Source: Anaerolineae bacterium (GTDB lineage Bacteria; Chloroflexota; Anaerolineae; Aggregatilineales; Phototrophicaceae). Taken from it: a DNA stretch of 64,000 bases. Each line of letters starts with the position of its first letter. Position 1 is the stretch's first letter. Of the stretch, positions 53,005 through 62,652 are shown piece after piece. The stretch is from positions 1 through 64,000 of the forward strand of contig JALHQT010000008.1 in NCBI GenBank assembly GCA_022841825.1, in the 5' to 3' direction. The position numbers and the translations under genes were made by a program. The notes beneath the pieces are model-generated. The model did not search any database. It saw only the letters and a program-made list of their open reading frames with translations, and was not told the origin of the DNA.

Positions 53005-53547
53005 TTATGGAGAAGTCAAAACCTCTGCCCCCGCCGCCAGCGCCTGCTTGTTCGGCGCGAGGAGATGGCGGTGGCGCTCCGGCAGGTGCGCGTCGAGCGC
53101 CCGCTCGATGGCGGGCAGCGGCAGCAGCGGGCGCGCGGTCAGCGCCGCGCCCAGCAGTACCATGTTCGCCAGATGCGTGTCGCCAAGCTGGCTGGCGATC
53201 TGCGTCGCGTCCACGCGAACATGGGTCAGGTTGGCGCGCGTGCTGCTGCGTGGCACGAGCGAGCTGTTGACGACCAGCAGCCCGCCTGCTGCCACGAGCG
53301 GCTCGTACTTGTCGAATGAAGGTCCGTTAAAGACGATGGCGACCTGCGGGTGCATGACGACCGGTGAGCCAATCGGGTGATCGGCGATGACGACGAGGCA
53401 GTGCGCCGTGCCGCCGCGCATCTCTGGTCCGTAGGACGGAATCCAGGTCACGTCCAGCCCGGCATCCATCGCCGCGTAAGCCAGCAACTGCCCGGCGAAC
53501 ATCACGCCCTGCCCGCCAAACCCGGAAAACAAGCACTCGACCTTCAT
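53005..53547 (-). CDS. 2-oxoacid:ferredoxin oxidoreductase gamma subunit
   Basis: A 180-residue protein with the family N-terminus CLFSGFGGQGVMFAGQLLAYAA and SYGPEMRGGTAHC. In VorABCD/KorABCD enzymes this subunit binds the CoA end of the reaction. It is the last gene of a four-gene operon, 4 bases after the beta-subunit stop. The complex oxidatively decarboxylates a 2-oxoacid to acyl-CoA with reduction of ferredoxin; whether the substrate is branched-chain 2-oxoacid or 2-oxoglutarate cannot be read here. Confidence 0.9.
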   Translation of the reverse strand: MKVECLFSGFGGQGVMFAGQLLAYAAMDAGLDVTWIPSYGPEMRGGTAHCLVVIADHPIGSPVVMHPQVAIVFNGPSFDKYEPLVAAGGLLVVNSSLVPRSSTRANLTHVRVDATQIASQLGDTHLANMVLLGAALTARPLLPLPAIERALDAHLPERHRHLLAPNKQALAAGAEVLTSP

Positions 53548-53551
53548 GCGT

Positions 53552-54349
53552 TTATCCCGCCTTTTCCAGCGCCTTCGCCTCGTCCGTCACCTTGTAGTCG
53601 CCGAGCGGGTACTGCGGGATGAGCTTCGTCTCGATCCATCCCATCGCCTGTTCCGGCGTCAGCCCCCAGTTGGTCGGGCAGCTTGAGAGCAGTTCGACCA
53701 TGCCGAAGCCCAGCCCCGCCATCTGCACCCTGAGCGCCGTCGTTATCGCTTTCTTCGCCTGGCGGATGTGGCGCACGTCGTGCAGCGAGCGCCGCACAAT
53801 GTAGGTGCTGCCCTGTAGCCCCGACAGCAGCTCGCACATGTGCAGCGGATAACCCGTGAGCGTCGCCATGCGCCCGGCGGGTGACGACGTGGTTTTCTGC
53901 CCCAGGAGCGAGGTCGGTGCCATCTGACCGCCCGTCATGCCGTAGACGGCGTTGTTGACGAAGATCGTCGTGATGCGCTCGCCGCGCGCCGCCGCGTGCA
54001 GGATTTCGGCTGCGCCAATCGAAGCGAGGTCGCCATCGCCCTGATAGGTGATGACCAGGTTTTCTGGACAACTGCGCTTGATGCCGGTCGCCATCGCCGG
54101 GGCGCGCCCATGCGCCGCCTCGCAACCATCGACCTCGAAATACTCGTAGGCGAAGACCGCGCAGCCGACCGGCGCGACCAGGATCACCCGCTCGCGGATG
54201 CCCAGTTCGTCAATCGCTTCCGCCAGCAGTCGGTGTGCGATTCCGTGCGTGCAACCAGGGCAATAATGCGTGCGGCACTCAGAAAGCGCGGCGGGGTGCT
54301 GGTAGATCACTTCCATTTCGGCAGTCGGTTCACGTAAGGCTTGCATCAT
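53552..54349 (-). CDS. 2-oxoacid:ferredoxin oxidoreductase beta subunit (TPP-binding)
   Basis: A 265-residue protein. The thiamine diphosphate motif [13 protein letters not shown]...NN is present, as is the YCPGCTHG motif near the N-terminus that contributes to a cluster or substrate site. [11 protein letters not shown] is typical. It is placed between the alpha and gamma genes, 15 bases after alpha. The length fits the VorA/KorB group. Confidence 0.92.
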   Translation of the reverse strand: MMQALREPTAEMEVIYQHPAALSECRTHYCPGCTHGIAHRLLAEAIDELGIRERVILVAPVGCAVFAYEYFEVDGCEAAHGRAPAMATGIKRSCPENLVITYQGDGDLASIGAAEILHAAARGERITTIFVNNAVYGMTGGQMAPTSLLGQKTTSSPAGRMATLTGYPLHMCELLSGLQGSTYIVRRSLHDVRHIRQAKKAITTALRVQMAGLGFGMVELLSSCPTNWGLTPEQAMGWIETKLIPQYPLGDYKVTDEAKALEKAG

Positions 54350-54364
54350 TTCTTTTGTCCAAAT

Positions 54365-55432
54365 CTATACAACGGCTGCGTGCAGGGCATACGCCTCCTC
54401 GATGGCAGTCAGCACGTCGTCGGGCATCGGCACCATGCCGCCCATCCGCCCGTAGAAGCGCACGGGGATACGCCCCGCCACCGCCAGCCGCACATCCTCG
54501 ATCATCTGTCCGGCATTCATCTCGACGACCAGGCAAGAGCGCATCTGCCGTGCGAGCCGCGACAACCGATCTTCCGGGAAGGGATAGAGTGTCTGCGGGC
54601 GCAGCAGCCCGACCTTCAGACCCTTGGCGCGCGCCGCTTCGACCGCACTGTACGCGATGCGCCCCGCCGTGCCAAAGCCGATGACGAGCAGCTCCGCATC
54701 GTCGGTCGCATATTCGGTTGACCGCTGTTCGTTTGCACAGATCGTCAGCAGGCGTGCCTGGATGCGCTGATTGGCGATCTCCTCTTCTTCCGCCCGCAGA
54801 TGCAGCGATGAGATGATATTCTTGCCACGCCCACGAGCGCCGGTCAGCGCCCAGACGGGGCGTTCTTCCGCGACAGGCAGGAGCGGGGGCAGTTCTGCGG
54901 GTTCCATCATCTGCCCCACCTGCCCATCCGCCGCTAGAATCACCAAATGGCGATACTGCTCCGCCAGCGTGAATGCGAGCAAGGTGAAGTCGATTGCTTC
55001 CTGCACCGAGGCGGGCGCGAGGACGATGGGGTGGTAATCACCGTGCCCAGCGGAGCGCGTCATCTGGAAGTAATCGCCCTGCGATGGCTGGATGTTGCCC
55101 AGACCGGGACCGCCGCGCATCATGTTGACCACCACACAGGGCAGGTCGGACGCCGCGATGTACGATAACCCTTCCTGCATCAGACTGTAACCGGGGCTGG
55201 AGGTCGAGGTCATGGCACGTACGCCCGTGCAGGCGGCACCGTAGACCATATGAATGGCAGCAATTTCGCTTTCTGCCTGGAGAAATGTGCGCCCAAGTTC
55301 GGGCATTCGCGCGGAGAGATATTCGAGCAGTTCAGTTTGTGGGGTGATCGGGTAGCCAAAGTAAGCCTGCATCCCCGCCCGCACCGCAGCCTCGGCGATG
55401 GCGATGTTGCCCTTGAGCAGTTCCTTAGGCAT
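54365..55432 (-). CDS. 2-oxoacid:ferredoxin oxidoreductase alpha subunit
   Basis: A 355-residue protein. The N-terminal pyrimidine-binding domain reads [32 protein letters not shown], and [20 protein letters not shown] is the conserved substrate segment. The C-terminal domain (about 230-355) is transketolase-C-like. It overlaps the ferredoxin-type gene by 8 bases, which implies coupled translation. Confidence 0.93.
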   Translation of the reverse strand: MPKELLKGNIAIAEAAVRAGMQAYFGYPITPQTELLEYLSARMPELGRTFLQAESEIAAIHMVYGAACTGVRAMTSTSSPGYSLMQEGLSYIAASDLPCVVVNMMRGGPGLGNIQPSQGDYFQMTRSAGHGDYHPIVLAPASVQEAIDFTLLAFTLAEQYRHLVILAADGQVGQMMEPAELPPLLPVAEERPVWALTGARGRGKNIISSLHLRAEEEEIANQRIQARLLTICANEQRSTEYATDDAELLVIGFGTAGRIAYSAVEAARAKGLKVGLLRPQTLYPFPEDRLSRLARQMRSCLVVEMNAGQMIEDVRLAVAGRIPVRFYGRMGGMVPMPDDVLTAIEEAYALHAAVV

Positions 55433-55676
55433 CCTTTCCGCCCCCCTGCTTGGCGCGCGCCTCGCGGTAGACCGTGATGCAGGCGTCGGGGCAGATCACC
55501 GCGCAGATGGCGCAGCCCGTGCAGCGCCCTGCTGGGTCTGCCAGGTGTGCCGGGTGATAGCCCCTGTCATTGAGCGTTTGTGTGTCGATCTCAAGGATTT
55601 GCTGCGGGCAGGCGGTGGTGCAAAGCGCGCAGCCTTTACAGTGCGCTTCATCAACAATAATCATTCCATGTGCCAT
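55425..55676 (-). CDS. 2x[4Fe-4S] ferredoxin-type delta subunit
   Basis: An 83-residue protein with two CxxCxxCxxxC(P) motifs ([12 protein letters not shown] and [12 protein letters not shown]). In the VorABCD layout this small subunit carries electrons from the TPP site to external ferredoxin. It is the first gene of the operon delta-alpha-beta-gamma and ends inside the alpha start. Confidence 0.93.
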   Translation of the reverse strand: MAHGMIIVDEAHCKGCALCTTACPQQILEIDTQTLNDRGYHPAHLADPAGRCTGCAICAVICPDACITVYREARAKQGGGKDA

Positions 55677-55838
55677 AATCCAGCTCCTGAATGCTGGTGT
55701 AGTATTGCTTCCAGCGTAACTGCTTCGCCGTGCCCTGACCAGTCCACAAGGTCACAGACAGGCGGTGTTAGATGTCATCTTTTCGCAGCGCGGGGTCAGC
55801 CGCACTATAGTATTGGAAACAAGCAAGGGGATACCTCC

Positions 55839-56336
55839 ATGAATGTGTTGGAAGCGATTCAGCAGCGGCGGGCGGTGCGCCTTTTCAGCGAGCAACCTGT
55901 GCCGACAGACGTGATTGAGCAGATCCTGCGCGCCGGGATGCGTGCGCAAAGCAGCAAGAACACGCAGCCCTGGCTGTTCGTCGTCGTCCGCGAGCGCGAG
56001 ACTCTGGCAGCGCTTTCCAAACTCGGCAAGTTTGCGGGGCATGTTGCGGGTGCCAACTTCGCCGTCTGTTACGTCGGCACCAAGCAGGCGACCTGGAACA
56101 GCTTCGACCTGGGGCAGGCGGCGGCGCAGATGCAGCTTGCGGCGCATGAACTCGGCGTCGGCTCATGCATCGCGGCGATGTATGATGAGGCGGGGGCGAA
56201 GGCACTCCTGGGCGTGCCGGACGATCACAACTTCTTCTGTGTCATCTCGTTCGGCTATCCGTCGCCAGAGCATGAGCCGCTGGTGATGGGTGGGCGGAAA
56301 CCGCTTGACGAGGCGGTGCGTTGGGAAAAGTTCTAA
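55839..56336 (+). CDS. Nitroreductase-family flavoprotein
   Basis: A 165-residue FMN-dependent oxidoreductase. The N-terminus MNVLEAIQQRRAVRLFSEQPVP and the RAQSSKNTQPW motif contact FMN in this family, and LAAHELGVGSCIAAMYDE is also typical. ATG 55839 is preceded by GGGG about 9 bases away; the frame extends upstream without homology. The substrate is unknown. The SGNH hydrolase gene starts 3 bases after the stop. Confidence 0.9.
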   Translation: MNVLEAIQQRRAVRLFSEQPVPTDVIEQILRAGMRAQSSKNTQPWLFVVVRERETLAALSKLGKFAGHVAGANFAVCYVGTKQATWNSFDLGQAAAQMQLAAHELGVGSCIAAMYDEAGAKALLGVPDDHNFFCVISFGYPSPEHEPLVMGGRKPLDEAVRWEKF

Positions 56337-56339
56337 TTT

Positions 56340-57338
56340 ATGAATGCAGCATCCTCCGTCGTTCGCAAACCGTTCCGCATCCTTGCCCTCGGCGACAGCG
56401 TCATGTGGGGGCAGGGGCTGCACCGCCACGAGAAGATGCACCAGCTTGTCGCCGATGCCATCCAGCAGGCGAACCCGCATCTACGCGTGCGCGCTGACCT
56501 GATGGCGCACTCCGGCTCGATCATTGGTGACCTCAACGAAGAGCAGACGGGCGAGCGCCTGGCAGGCGAGTACAGCCGCGAAGTGCCAATCCCCTATCCA
56601 ACCGTCCTTCAGCAGATCGAGCGCGTGCTGCGCCGCCAGCGCCGCAGCTACGCCTACGATTTGATCCTCGTCTGTGCAGGGATCAACGACGTGCATCTCA
56701 AGCATCTGCTCAACCCGGCAGATAACACAGTCGAGCAGCGGATGGTCGAACGCTATTACCTGCGCATGAAGGCGCTGCTGGAAAGGCTGGCGATCAGCTT
56801 TCCCAATGCGCAAATCATCACTTGTGGATACTACCCGTTCTTCAGCGCGGCGTCGCAGCGCGAGCTGATCGCGCTGGGGATGGCGGCACTGGGCTTCGCG
56901 GTCGGCGGTGTGGTCGGGGCGCTTGGCGGCTTCGTGCTCAACATGCTGACGGTGGATGAAATTATCGGGCGTGCGGAGTGGTTTTGCGCGTCGGTCAACA
57001 ATGCCGTGCCCGCCGCCATTCACGAACTGGCGTCGTACTCGCCGGAGTGGGGCGCGCGCATGTACTACGCCAACCCGGGCTTCGCGCCCGAAAACGCAAT
57101 GTTCGCCGCCAAGCCTTACTTGTTCGGCATCAACGTCGATCTGTCACCTCAGGACCCGGAGGAGATCGTCAAAGGGCGTAATGCCGCCTGCGACGAGCAC
57201 GCCGCCAAACTCGACCCGCTGGAACGCTTCGGCTGTCCGCGCGCCTCAGTCGGGCATCCCAACCCGGAGGGCGCAGCGCGCTACGCCGAAGCGATCCTGG
57301 CGCAGGCGCGATTGGCGCTGCCCGCCCTGCTGCCGTAA
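56340..57338 (+). CDS. SGNH/GDSL-type hydrolase
   Basis: A 332-residue protein. Block I is [12 protein letters not shown] with nucleophile S20; a GIND block III and a C-terminal [13 protein letters not shown] block V with catalytic His are present. A hydrophobic helix ([18 protein letters not shown]) at about 181-200 is unusual and could contact the membrane. No signal peptide. Probably an esterase of lipid or cell-wall material. Coupled to the nitroreductase gene. Confidence 0.8.
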   Translation: MNAASSVVRKPFRILALGDSVMWGQGLHRHEKMHQLVADAIQQANPHLRVRADLMAHSGSIIGDLNEEQTGERLAGEYSREVPIPYPTVLQQIERVLRRQRRSYAYDLILVCAGINDVHLKHLLNPADNTVEQRMVERYYLRMKALLERLAISFPNAQIITCGYYPFFSAASQRELIALGMAALGFAVGGVVGALGGFVLNMLTVDEIIGRAEWFCASVNNAVPAAIHELASYSPEWGARMYYANPGFAPENAMFAAKPYLFGINVDLSPQDPEEIVKGRNAACDEHAAKLDPLERFGCPRASVGHPNPEGAARYAEAILAQARLALPALLP

Positions 57339-57343
57339 TACCC

Positions 57344-57372
57344 TTGATACCCCGCGTCCGCATCGCTATAAT
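57344..57372 (+). promoter_or_regulatory. Sigma70 promoter of rplS
   Basis: TTGATA (57344-57349), a 17-base spacer and consensus TATAAT (57367-57372). It starts 6 bases past the hydrolase stop. Transcription would begin near 57379. Confidence 0.85.
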
Positions 57373-57394
57373 GCCCACAACTGTCGCACACATT

Positions 57395-57421
57395 CATACC
57401 CCGCGCAGGGGTATGTTTTTT
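57395..57421 (+). terminator. Terminator-like hairpin in the rplS leader
   Basis: CATACCCC and GGGGTATG form a perfect 8-base stem with a 5-base loop, followed by six T. It lies between the promoter and the ribosome site (GGGAAGGA) of rplS, so it has the form of a leader attenuator. Regulation by L19 is possible but unproven. Confidence 0.75.
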
Positions 57422-57439
57422 ATGGGAAGGAATGGCATC

Positions 57440-57781
57440 ATGCATGAACTCATTAAGGCGCTACAGACGCCCATCCCGGCGTACCCCGAATTCGGCGCCG
57501 GTGATACGATCAAGGTTCACGCCAAAGTTGTCGAAGGCGACCGCGAACGTATCCAGGTTTTCCAGGGTATCGTCATTCGTTATCGCGGCGGCGGCAACGA
57601 GAAGAACTTCACGGTGCGCCGCGTGGCATCGCACGGTGTAGGCGTCGAGCGAACCTTCCTCTTCAACAGCCCACGCATCGACAAGATCGAAGTCGTGCGC
57701 CGTGCCAAGGTGCGCCGTGCCCAGCTCTATTACATGCGCGAGCTGCGTGGCAAGGCTGCCCGACTGAAGGAACGCCGCTAA
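57440..57781 (+). CDS. rplS: Large ribosomal subunit protein bL19
   Basis: A 113-residue protein at the 30S-50S interface. [26 protein letters not shown] and [20 protein letters not shown] (in pieces) are signature parts; the basic C-terminus [25 protein letters not shown] is typical. The start at 57440 has a GGAAGGA ribosome site; earlier in-frame ATGs fall in the leader hairpin. Own promoter and leader. Confidence 0.96.
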   Translation: MHELIKALQTPIPAYPEFGAGDTIKVHAKVVEGDRERIQVFQGIVIRYRGGGNEKNFTVRRVASHGVGVERTFLFNSPRIDKIEVVRRAKVRRAQLYYMRELRGKAARLKERR

Positions 57782-57784
57782 ATC

Positions 57785-58522
57785 GTGCAACCGCTCATTG
57801 GCATCACCTCGGCGGAGTGGGTGCGCCCAGACACGGGTTGGGTCTATAACCGGATGTATCAACCCATCGCGTTGGGCGTCGCCCGCGCGGGTGGTTTGCC
57901 GGTCTTGATCCCGACGCGCCTGGACGAGACCTCCCTCCGCGCCATTTATGATCGTCTCGACGGCGTCCTGATCCCAGGCGGCGTCGATGTCGATCCGGCG
58001 CACTATGGTGAAGCACCCAACCCTCATCTGGGCAGCGTTGATGCGCCGCGAGATGCGCTGGAGCTGCCGCTTGTGCGCTGGGCAGTCGCCGATGATCTGC
58101 CCGTGTTCGGCATCTGCCGAGGGCATCAGGTGCTCAATGTCGCCCTCGGCGGAACGCTGGTGCAGGACATTCCCTCACAGCTTGAGACGCCCATCGACCA
58201 TAACCAGACCGATGATGTGCCGCGTGGACGCCATGCCCATCCTGTCGAGATTGACCCTACCAGCCGTCTTGCTCAGGTCATGGGCACGACCCGCGCTGAG
58301 GTGAACAGCCTGCATCATCAGAGTGTCGGACAGGCAGCGCCAGGCTTGTGCGTGACGGCGCTGTCGCCCGATGGCATCGTCGAGGCGCTGGAGCATCCGG
58401 GTAAGACCTTCGTGCTGTCCGTCCAGTGGCATCCCGAAGACATGGCGACGAATGAAGAGGCGATGCAGCGCCTGTTCGATGCATTCGTCGCTGCTGCGCG
58501 CGACAGAATGCGCAGCACCTGA
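57785..58522 (+). CDS. Class I glutamine amidotransferase, peptidase C26 (PuuD-like)
   Basis: A 245-residue protein with a GTG start 3 bases after rplS. The nucleophile Cys is in FGICRGHQVLNVALGG, and the catalytic His and Glu are in SVQWHPED. VLIPGGVDVDPAHYGE is typical of the gamma-glutamyl-GABA hydrolase group, which cleaves gamma-glutamyl bonds. No synthetase domain is attached. The actual substrate is uncertain; polyamine genes are not nearby. Confidence 0.88.
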   Translation: MQPLIGITSAEWVRPDTGWVYNRMYQPIALGVARAGGLPVLIPTRLDETSLRAIYDRLDGVLIPGGVDVDPAHYGEAPNPHLGSVDAPRDALELPLVRWAVADDLPVFGICRGHQVLNVALGGTLVQDIPSQLETPIDHNQTDDVPRGRHAHPVEIDPTSRLAQVMGTTRAEVNSLHHQSVGQAAPGLCVTALSPDGIVEALEHPGKTFVLSVQWHPEDMATNEEAMQRLFDAFVAAARDRMRST

Positions 58523-58547
58523 CCCATCTCGTTTAGGGCAGCTTTCT

Positions 58548-58624
58548 GTGCGTGGTGCGAGGTGCGTAGTGCGTACAAACTTTGAGGCGCTATTTCGCAC
58601 CCCGCACTGCGCACCCCGCACCTC
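58548..58624. repeat. Imperfect GTGCG / CGCAC inverted-repeat element
   Basis: Left arm GTGCGTGGTGCGAGGTGCG and right arm with CGCACCCCGCAC units fold into a long imperfect stem. It is followed (58630-58660) by ACTCGTTACCCATCACTCGT-like short direct repeats. It lies between the amidotransferase and murI genes and has no coding capacity. Confidence 0.6.
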
Positions 58625-58660
58625 TTTGGCTCGTTACTCGTTACCCATCACTCGTCACTT

Positions 58661-59452
58661 ATGACTGTAATTGGCGTCCTCGATTCTGGCGTGGGTGGTC
58701 TTTCTGTTCTGCGCGAAATCCACGCCCAACATCCACAGCTTTCGACGCTCTATTTCGCAGATCAGGCGCATCTGCCGTATGGACCTCGTGAACCGGCGCA
58801 GGTGCGCGGATTCGTCAAGCAGATCACCCGCTTCCTGCTCGACCGCGGCGCGCAAGGCATCGTCATCCCCTGCCATACCGCGTGCGCGGCGGGGCTGCAC
58901 AGCCTGCGCGACCTGCACCCGGATCTGCCCATCGTCGGGCTGGAACCCGCCGTCAAACCCGCGGCAATTGCAACACAGACCGGCGTGATCGGCGTCCTGA
59001 CGACCGAGGCAACGGCGAAGAGCAGCATGTACGCCAGCCTGATCGAGCGTTTTGCCCAGGGCGTGCAGGTGATGACAACGCCCGCGCCGGAGCTGGTGCT
59101 GCTGGCGGAAGCGGGCGCGCCGGATACGGATGCCAGCCGAGCGCGTGTCGCTGCCCATATCGAGCCAATGCTGGCGGCGGGAGCGGATCAGATCGTGCTC
59201 GCCTGCACGCACTTCCCTTTTCTCACCCCCCTGCTGCGACCCCTCATCGCTGGACGCGCCGTGCTGGTCGATCCGTCGTCGGCGGTGGCGCGCCAGGTCG
59301 GGCGAGTGATGTTGCGCTCGTCTCAACTTCCTGGTGGCTCTGCCCCCTTCCGCCAATACTACACGACAGGCGACGCAGAGCGGTTTTCTGCGCTGGCAGC
59401 GCACTGGATGGGCGACACCGTGCGTGCGGAGCATATCCCACCGCTGCCTTGA
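58661..59452 (+). CDS. murI: Glutamate racemase
   Basis: A 263-residue cofactor-free racemase that makes D-glutamate for peptidoglycan. IGVLDSGVGGLSVLREI, the first catalytic Cys in VIPCHTACAAG and the second in LACTHFPFL are all present. The start ATG 58661 sits directly after a repeat-rich spacer and lacks a clear ribosome site. Confidence 0.95.
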   Translation: MTVIGVLDSGVGGLSVLREIHAQHPQLSTLYFADQAHLPYGPREPAQVRGFVKQITRFLLDRGAQGIVIPCHTACAAGLHSLRDLHPDLPIVGLEPAVKPAAIATQTGVIGVLTTEATAKSSMYASLIERFAQGVQVMTTPAPELVLLAEAGAPDTDASRARVAAHIEPMLAAGADQIVLACTHFPFLTPLLRPLIAGRAVLVDPSSAVARQVGRVMLRSSQLPGGSAPFRQYYTTGDAERFSALAAHWMGDTVRAEHIPPLP

Positions 59453-59537
59453 TTGCGCTCGCAGCCTGTTCGCCCCTTTCACGCCTAATTGTCGATAAAT
59501 GATGGGCTGCGTTGAAGTGACGTGGTCAATCTGCGCA

Positions 59538-59566
59538 TTGACGACTAAGAACATAAGTGCTAAAAT
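59538..59566 (+). promoter_or_regulatory. recA promoter with possible LexA box in the spacer
   Basis: TTGACG (59538-59543), a 17-base spacer and TAAAAT (59561-59566). The spacer contains GAACATAAGTGC (59549-59560), one mismatch from the Gram-positive LexA/DinR consensus GAAC-N4-GTTC. A repressor there would block polymerase. Confidence 0.7.
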
Positions 59567-59652
59567 TGTTTGTCTCACATGAGGTGACAATTCGCCTTAT
59601 GTTGACTACACTGATCATGAACTTAGCACTTCAGAAGACAAAGGACGACGCC

Positions 59653-60717
59653 ATGCCCCCGCGTAAATCGAGCAAAGAAAAAGACACCTCGCTGCAAGAG
59701 GGACTGCCGCTGGATGAGGGACGGCAGAAGGCACTTGAGTCTACGTTGACCGACCTGACCAAGCGCTTTGGCGACGGCACGGTCATGCGCCTGGGCGACT
59801 CGAAGCATCTGGTCGTCGAGGTCATCCCGACGGGCTCGCTAACGACCGACATCGCTGTTGGCGTCGGGGGCATTCCACGCGGGCGTGTGACTGAGATTTA
59901 CGGTCCGGAAAGCTCTGGCAAGACGACCATCTGCCTCCACGTCATTGCCGAGGCGCAAAAGCGCGGCGGGTTATGCGCGTTTGTCGATATGGAGCACGCG
60001 CTCGACCCCAGCTATGCCGCGAAGATCGGCGTGAATATCGACAACCTGTATGTCGCGCAGCCGGATACGGCGGAACAGGCGCTGGAGATCACCGAGGCGT
60101 TTGTGCGCTCTGGGGCGATGGACGTGATCGTCCTGGACAGCGTGGCGGCATTGGTGCCGCGCGTCGAAATCGAAGGCGAGATGGGCGAAAGCCATGTCGG
60201 TGTCCAGGCACGACTGATGAGTCAGGCGCTGCGCAAGCTGGCGGGTGCGATCAAGTCGTCGAACGTCGCCGTGCTCTTCACCAACCAGCTCCGCGAGAAG
60301 ATTGGCGTGATGTACGGAAGCCCAGAGACCACCAGCGGCGGGCGCGCGCTCAAGTTCTATGCCAGCATTCGTCTCGATGTTCGTAAGCTGGAGTCGATTA
60401 AGGCGAGCGGCGGCGAAGTCATCGGCAGTCGAACCCGCGTGCGCGTGACCAAAAACAAAGTCGCCGCCCCTTTCCGCGAGGCGGAATTCGATATTTCCTT
60501 CGCGGAAGGCGGCATCAGCAAGCTGGGCGAGATCATTGACCTGGCGACAGAACTCGGCATCATCGAAAAGCGCGGCGCGTTCTTCCGCTACAACGATGGC
60601 TTGCTCGGGCAGGGGCGCGAGAACGCCAAGCAGTTCCTGAGCGAAAACACAGCCGTGCGCGACGAACTCGAAGATGCCGTGCGCGCGCACTACAACCTGC
60701 CGCTGCTGCGGGGATGA
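59653..60717 (+). CDS. recA: Recombinase RecA
   Basis: A 354-residue DNA strand-exchange ATPase. The Walker A is GPESSGKTT; Walker [13 protein letters not shown], the L2 region [29 protein letters not shown] (in pieces) and [15 protein letters not shown] are conserved. ATG 59653 ([10 protein letters not shown]) was chosen for usual length and an AGGA about 9 bases before it; in-frame ATGs at 59599 and 59617 would add 12-18 residues. A strong promoter lies at 59538-59566. Confidence 0.97.
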   Translation: MPPRKSSKEKDTSLQEGLPLDEGRQKALESTLTDLTKRFGDGTVMRLGDSKHLVVEVIPTGSLTTDIAVGVGGIPRGRVTEIYGPESSGKTTICLHVIAEAQKRGGLCAFVDMEHALDPSYAAKIGVNIDNLYVAQPDTAEQALEITEAFVRSGAMDVIVLDSVAALVPRVEIEGEMGESHVGVQARLMSQALRKLAGAIKSSNVAVLFTNQLREKIGVMYGSPETTSGGRALKFYASIRLDVRKLESIKASGGEVIGSRTRVRVTKNKVAAPFREAEFDISFAEGGISKLGEIIDLATELGIIEKRGAFFRYNDGLLGQGRENAKQFLSENTAVRDELEDAVRAHYNLPLLRG

Positions 60718-60741
60718 TGAATCGTACTGAGGTCTGATTGG

Positions 60742-60808
60742 ACCGCCAGGACGCGATGAACGCCAGGAATTGAAACCACTGGCGTTCTTTGTGTCCTGGC
60801 GGTTTTTG
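60742..60808 (+). terminator. Two-stem inverted repeat and T tract after recA
   Basis: ACCGCCAGGAC (60742-60752) pairs with GTCCTGGCGGT (60793-60803), and GAACGCCAG (60758-60766) pairs with CTGGCGTTC (60779-60787), followed by TTTTT. It forms a long stem with an internal bulge and probably ends the recA transcript; it may itself be a dispersed repeat. Confidence 0.7.
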
Positions 60809-60888
60809 ATTCCCTACTCTGAGGGATGCTCTGATCGGCACGCAGCATGTATGCTCGTTTTGTATCATAGTACTGGCGAGCATCCTTC

Positions 60889-62652
60889 ATGATCAAATTC
60901 TCTCCTCCACAAACGACACCTGAAAATGCTGGGCGCATGACGCGCATCGGCATGGCGACGCTGCTGGTCATCACACATGGAACGGTCGGCGTCTTTACGC
61001 TGATGGTTTTGACCGCGCTTGCCGATTGGCACTTTCTGCTGCAACTGCCCACGGTCATGATCGTCGGCGGCGCGCTTGGCGCAGCCCTCACCTATGGCGT
61101 CCTCAACGATCTCCAGCGCGTCGAAACCGCGCTCTACCGCCTTGGGCAAGGGGTACGTGTCGAAACGCTGCCCACCAAGCATCGCGAACCCATGCGCTTC
61201 ATAATGGAGCACGTCAATACGCTGATCGACCGTGAGCGCGAGCTGACGATGCTGCGCCATCAGTTGAGCGGGCAGATCGGCGAGGCGGCGGCGCAGGAGG
61301 AGCGCAGCCGCCTCGCGCGCGACCTGCACGACTCGATCAAACAGCAGATCTTCAGCATCAGCGTGAGTGCAGCGGCAGCGCAGGTGCGCTGGGAGCAGGA
61401 CGCGCCGGGTGCGCAGAAGGCGCTCGCCGACGTGCGCAGGAGTGCCCAGGAAGCGATGGTCGAAATGCGGGCGATGCTCCAGCAGCTCGCACCCGCACCA
61501 CTGGAAAAGGTCGGCTTAACGCAGGCGCTGCGCGACCAGTGCGAGGCGCTCGAATACCGCAGTGGCGCTAAAGTGACATGCGAGATCGGCGATCTGCCGT
61601 CGGATGATCGCCTTCCCCCAGGTGCGCAGGAGGCGATCTTCCGCATTGCACAGGAGGCGCTGACCAACATCGCCCGCCATGCCCGCGCGTCGCAGGTTCA
61701 ACTGCGCCTTCATACAGACGAGGGCGGCATAAAGCTTGAAATCGCCGACGACGGGCAGGGCTTTGATCGAGATACCGCCGCAAAAGGGATGGGCTTGGTG
61801 AATATGGGGGCACGAGCGCAGAGCGTGGACGCGCAGCTCCATCTCGACAGTGAAGTTGGAAAAGGGACCAAACTCACGATGAACGTACCGTATGTGAAGC
61901 CAATGATCGTGGCGGAGACGCCGCAGAACATTTTGAGTGCTGCAGCGCAGCGATATTTTGCCGATGCCAAGCGTCGTTTTCAGCATACCGCGCCCGCTCT
62001 GTTTGTCGCTCTGACAATGTTGTTCGTCTTCGCACTGGTGATCGTGCGAGACAATAGAGCGGGATGGGAGATGGCGCTGGGCATGGCATTCGGTGGCATT
62101 GGCACAATAGTGTGCTTTGTGAGTGGACGAGCACTGCTGCGTGGGATGCGCGACATGCGCGCGCTGCGCGATGAAGTTGGCAACGATGCTCCCCAAATCC
62201 TGATAGCACGTTACAACCTGTGGCTTGGCGTGTGTCTCCTGCCGCTCTTTGTCTTCATTTTTGTCCCAGAAGTCGTCATCAGAGCCTTTGGCAGCGACAC
62301 AGCCATGCTTGTCGGAGTGATCGGGATCGCAGGGGCGATCTTCACTTTTGCGCGTGCGTTCCGGCTGTACCATCGCTACATCATGAAGCTGTCGCCCGGC
62401 GCGCTGCGGGCAATCATGCGCGAAGATTTCCCGGAGAGCACATGGAGTCGCTTTAGCTGGGTCTGGGCGCTGCCGATGTTGATGAATCTGCTCTTTGACT
62501 TTCCGCCGCAGTTTCCCCCGCTGGAACGTGGCGACTGGCTGGATTTGTCGCTGCCGGCGACGGGGGTAATCTTTTTAGCCGCAGGCTTCACTTACTGGCG
62601 CTATCATCGCAACATCAGCCGCCGCATTGAGGCTGAAGGAGGTGCATCATGA
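60889..62652 (+). CDS. NarL/LiaS-type histidine kinase with extra C-terminal membrane domain
   Basis: A 587-residue kinase. Two N-terminal spans (about 23-70) and a HAMP-like segment lead to a HisKA_3 domain with H147 (RSRLARDLHDSIKQQ) and a HATPase_c domain (IAQEALTNIARHA, DDGQGFD, GMGLVNMGARA). After the ATPase domain (ending about residue 335) a further 250 residues hold four or five spans (about 365-390, 400-420, 445-465, 470-490 and 540-565) and a basic tail. Such a C-terminal membrane part is unusual. Its stop overlaps the ATG of the response regulator by 4 bases (ATGA). Confidence 0.88.
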   Translation: MIKFSPPQTTPENAGRMTRIGMATLLVITHGTVGVFTLMVLTALADWHFLLQLPTVMIVGGALGAALTYGVLNDLQRVETALYRLGQGVRVETLPTKHREPMRFIMEHVNTLIDRERELTMLRHQLSGQIGEAAAQEERSRLARDLHDSIKQQIFSISVSAAAAQVRWEQDAPGAQKALADVRRSAQEAMVEMRAMLQQLAPAPLEKVGLTQALRDQCEALEYRSGAKVTCEIGDLPSDDRLPPGAQEAIFRIAQEALTNIARHARASQVQLRLHTDEGGIKLEIADDGQGFDRDTAAKGMGLVNMGARAQSVDAQLHLDSEVGKGTKLTMNVPYVKPMIVAETPQNILSAAAQRYFADAKRRFQHTAPALFVALTMLFVFALVIVRDNRAGWEMALGMAFGGIGTIVCFVSGRALLRGMRDMRALRDEVGNDAPQILIARYNLWLGVCLLPLFVFIFVPEVVIRAFGSDTAMLVGVIGIAGAIFTFARAFRLYHRYIMKLSPGALRAIMREDFPESTWSRFSWVWALPMLMNLLFDFPPQFPPLERGDWLDLSLPATGVIFLAAGFTYWRYHRNISRRIEAEGGAS

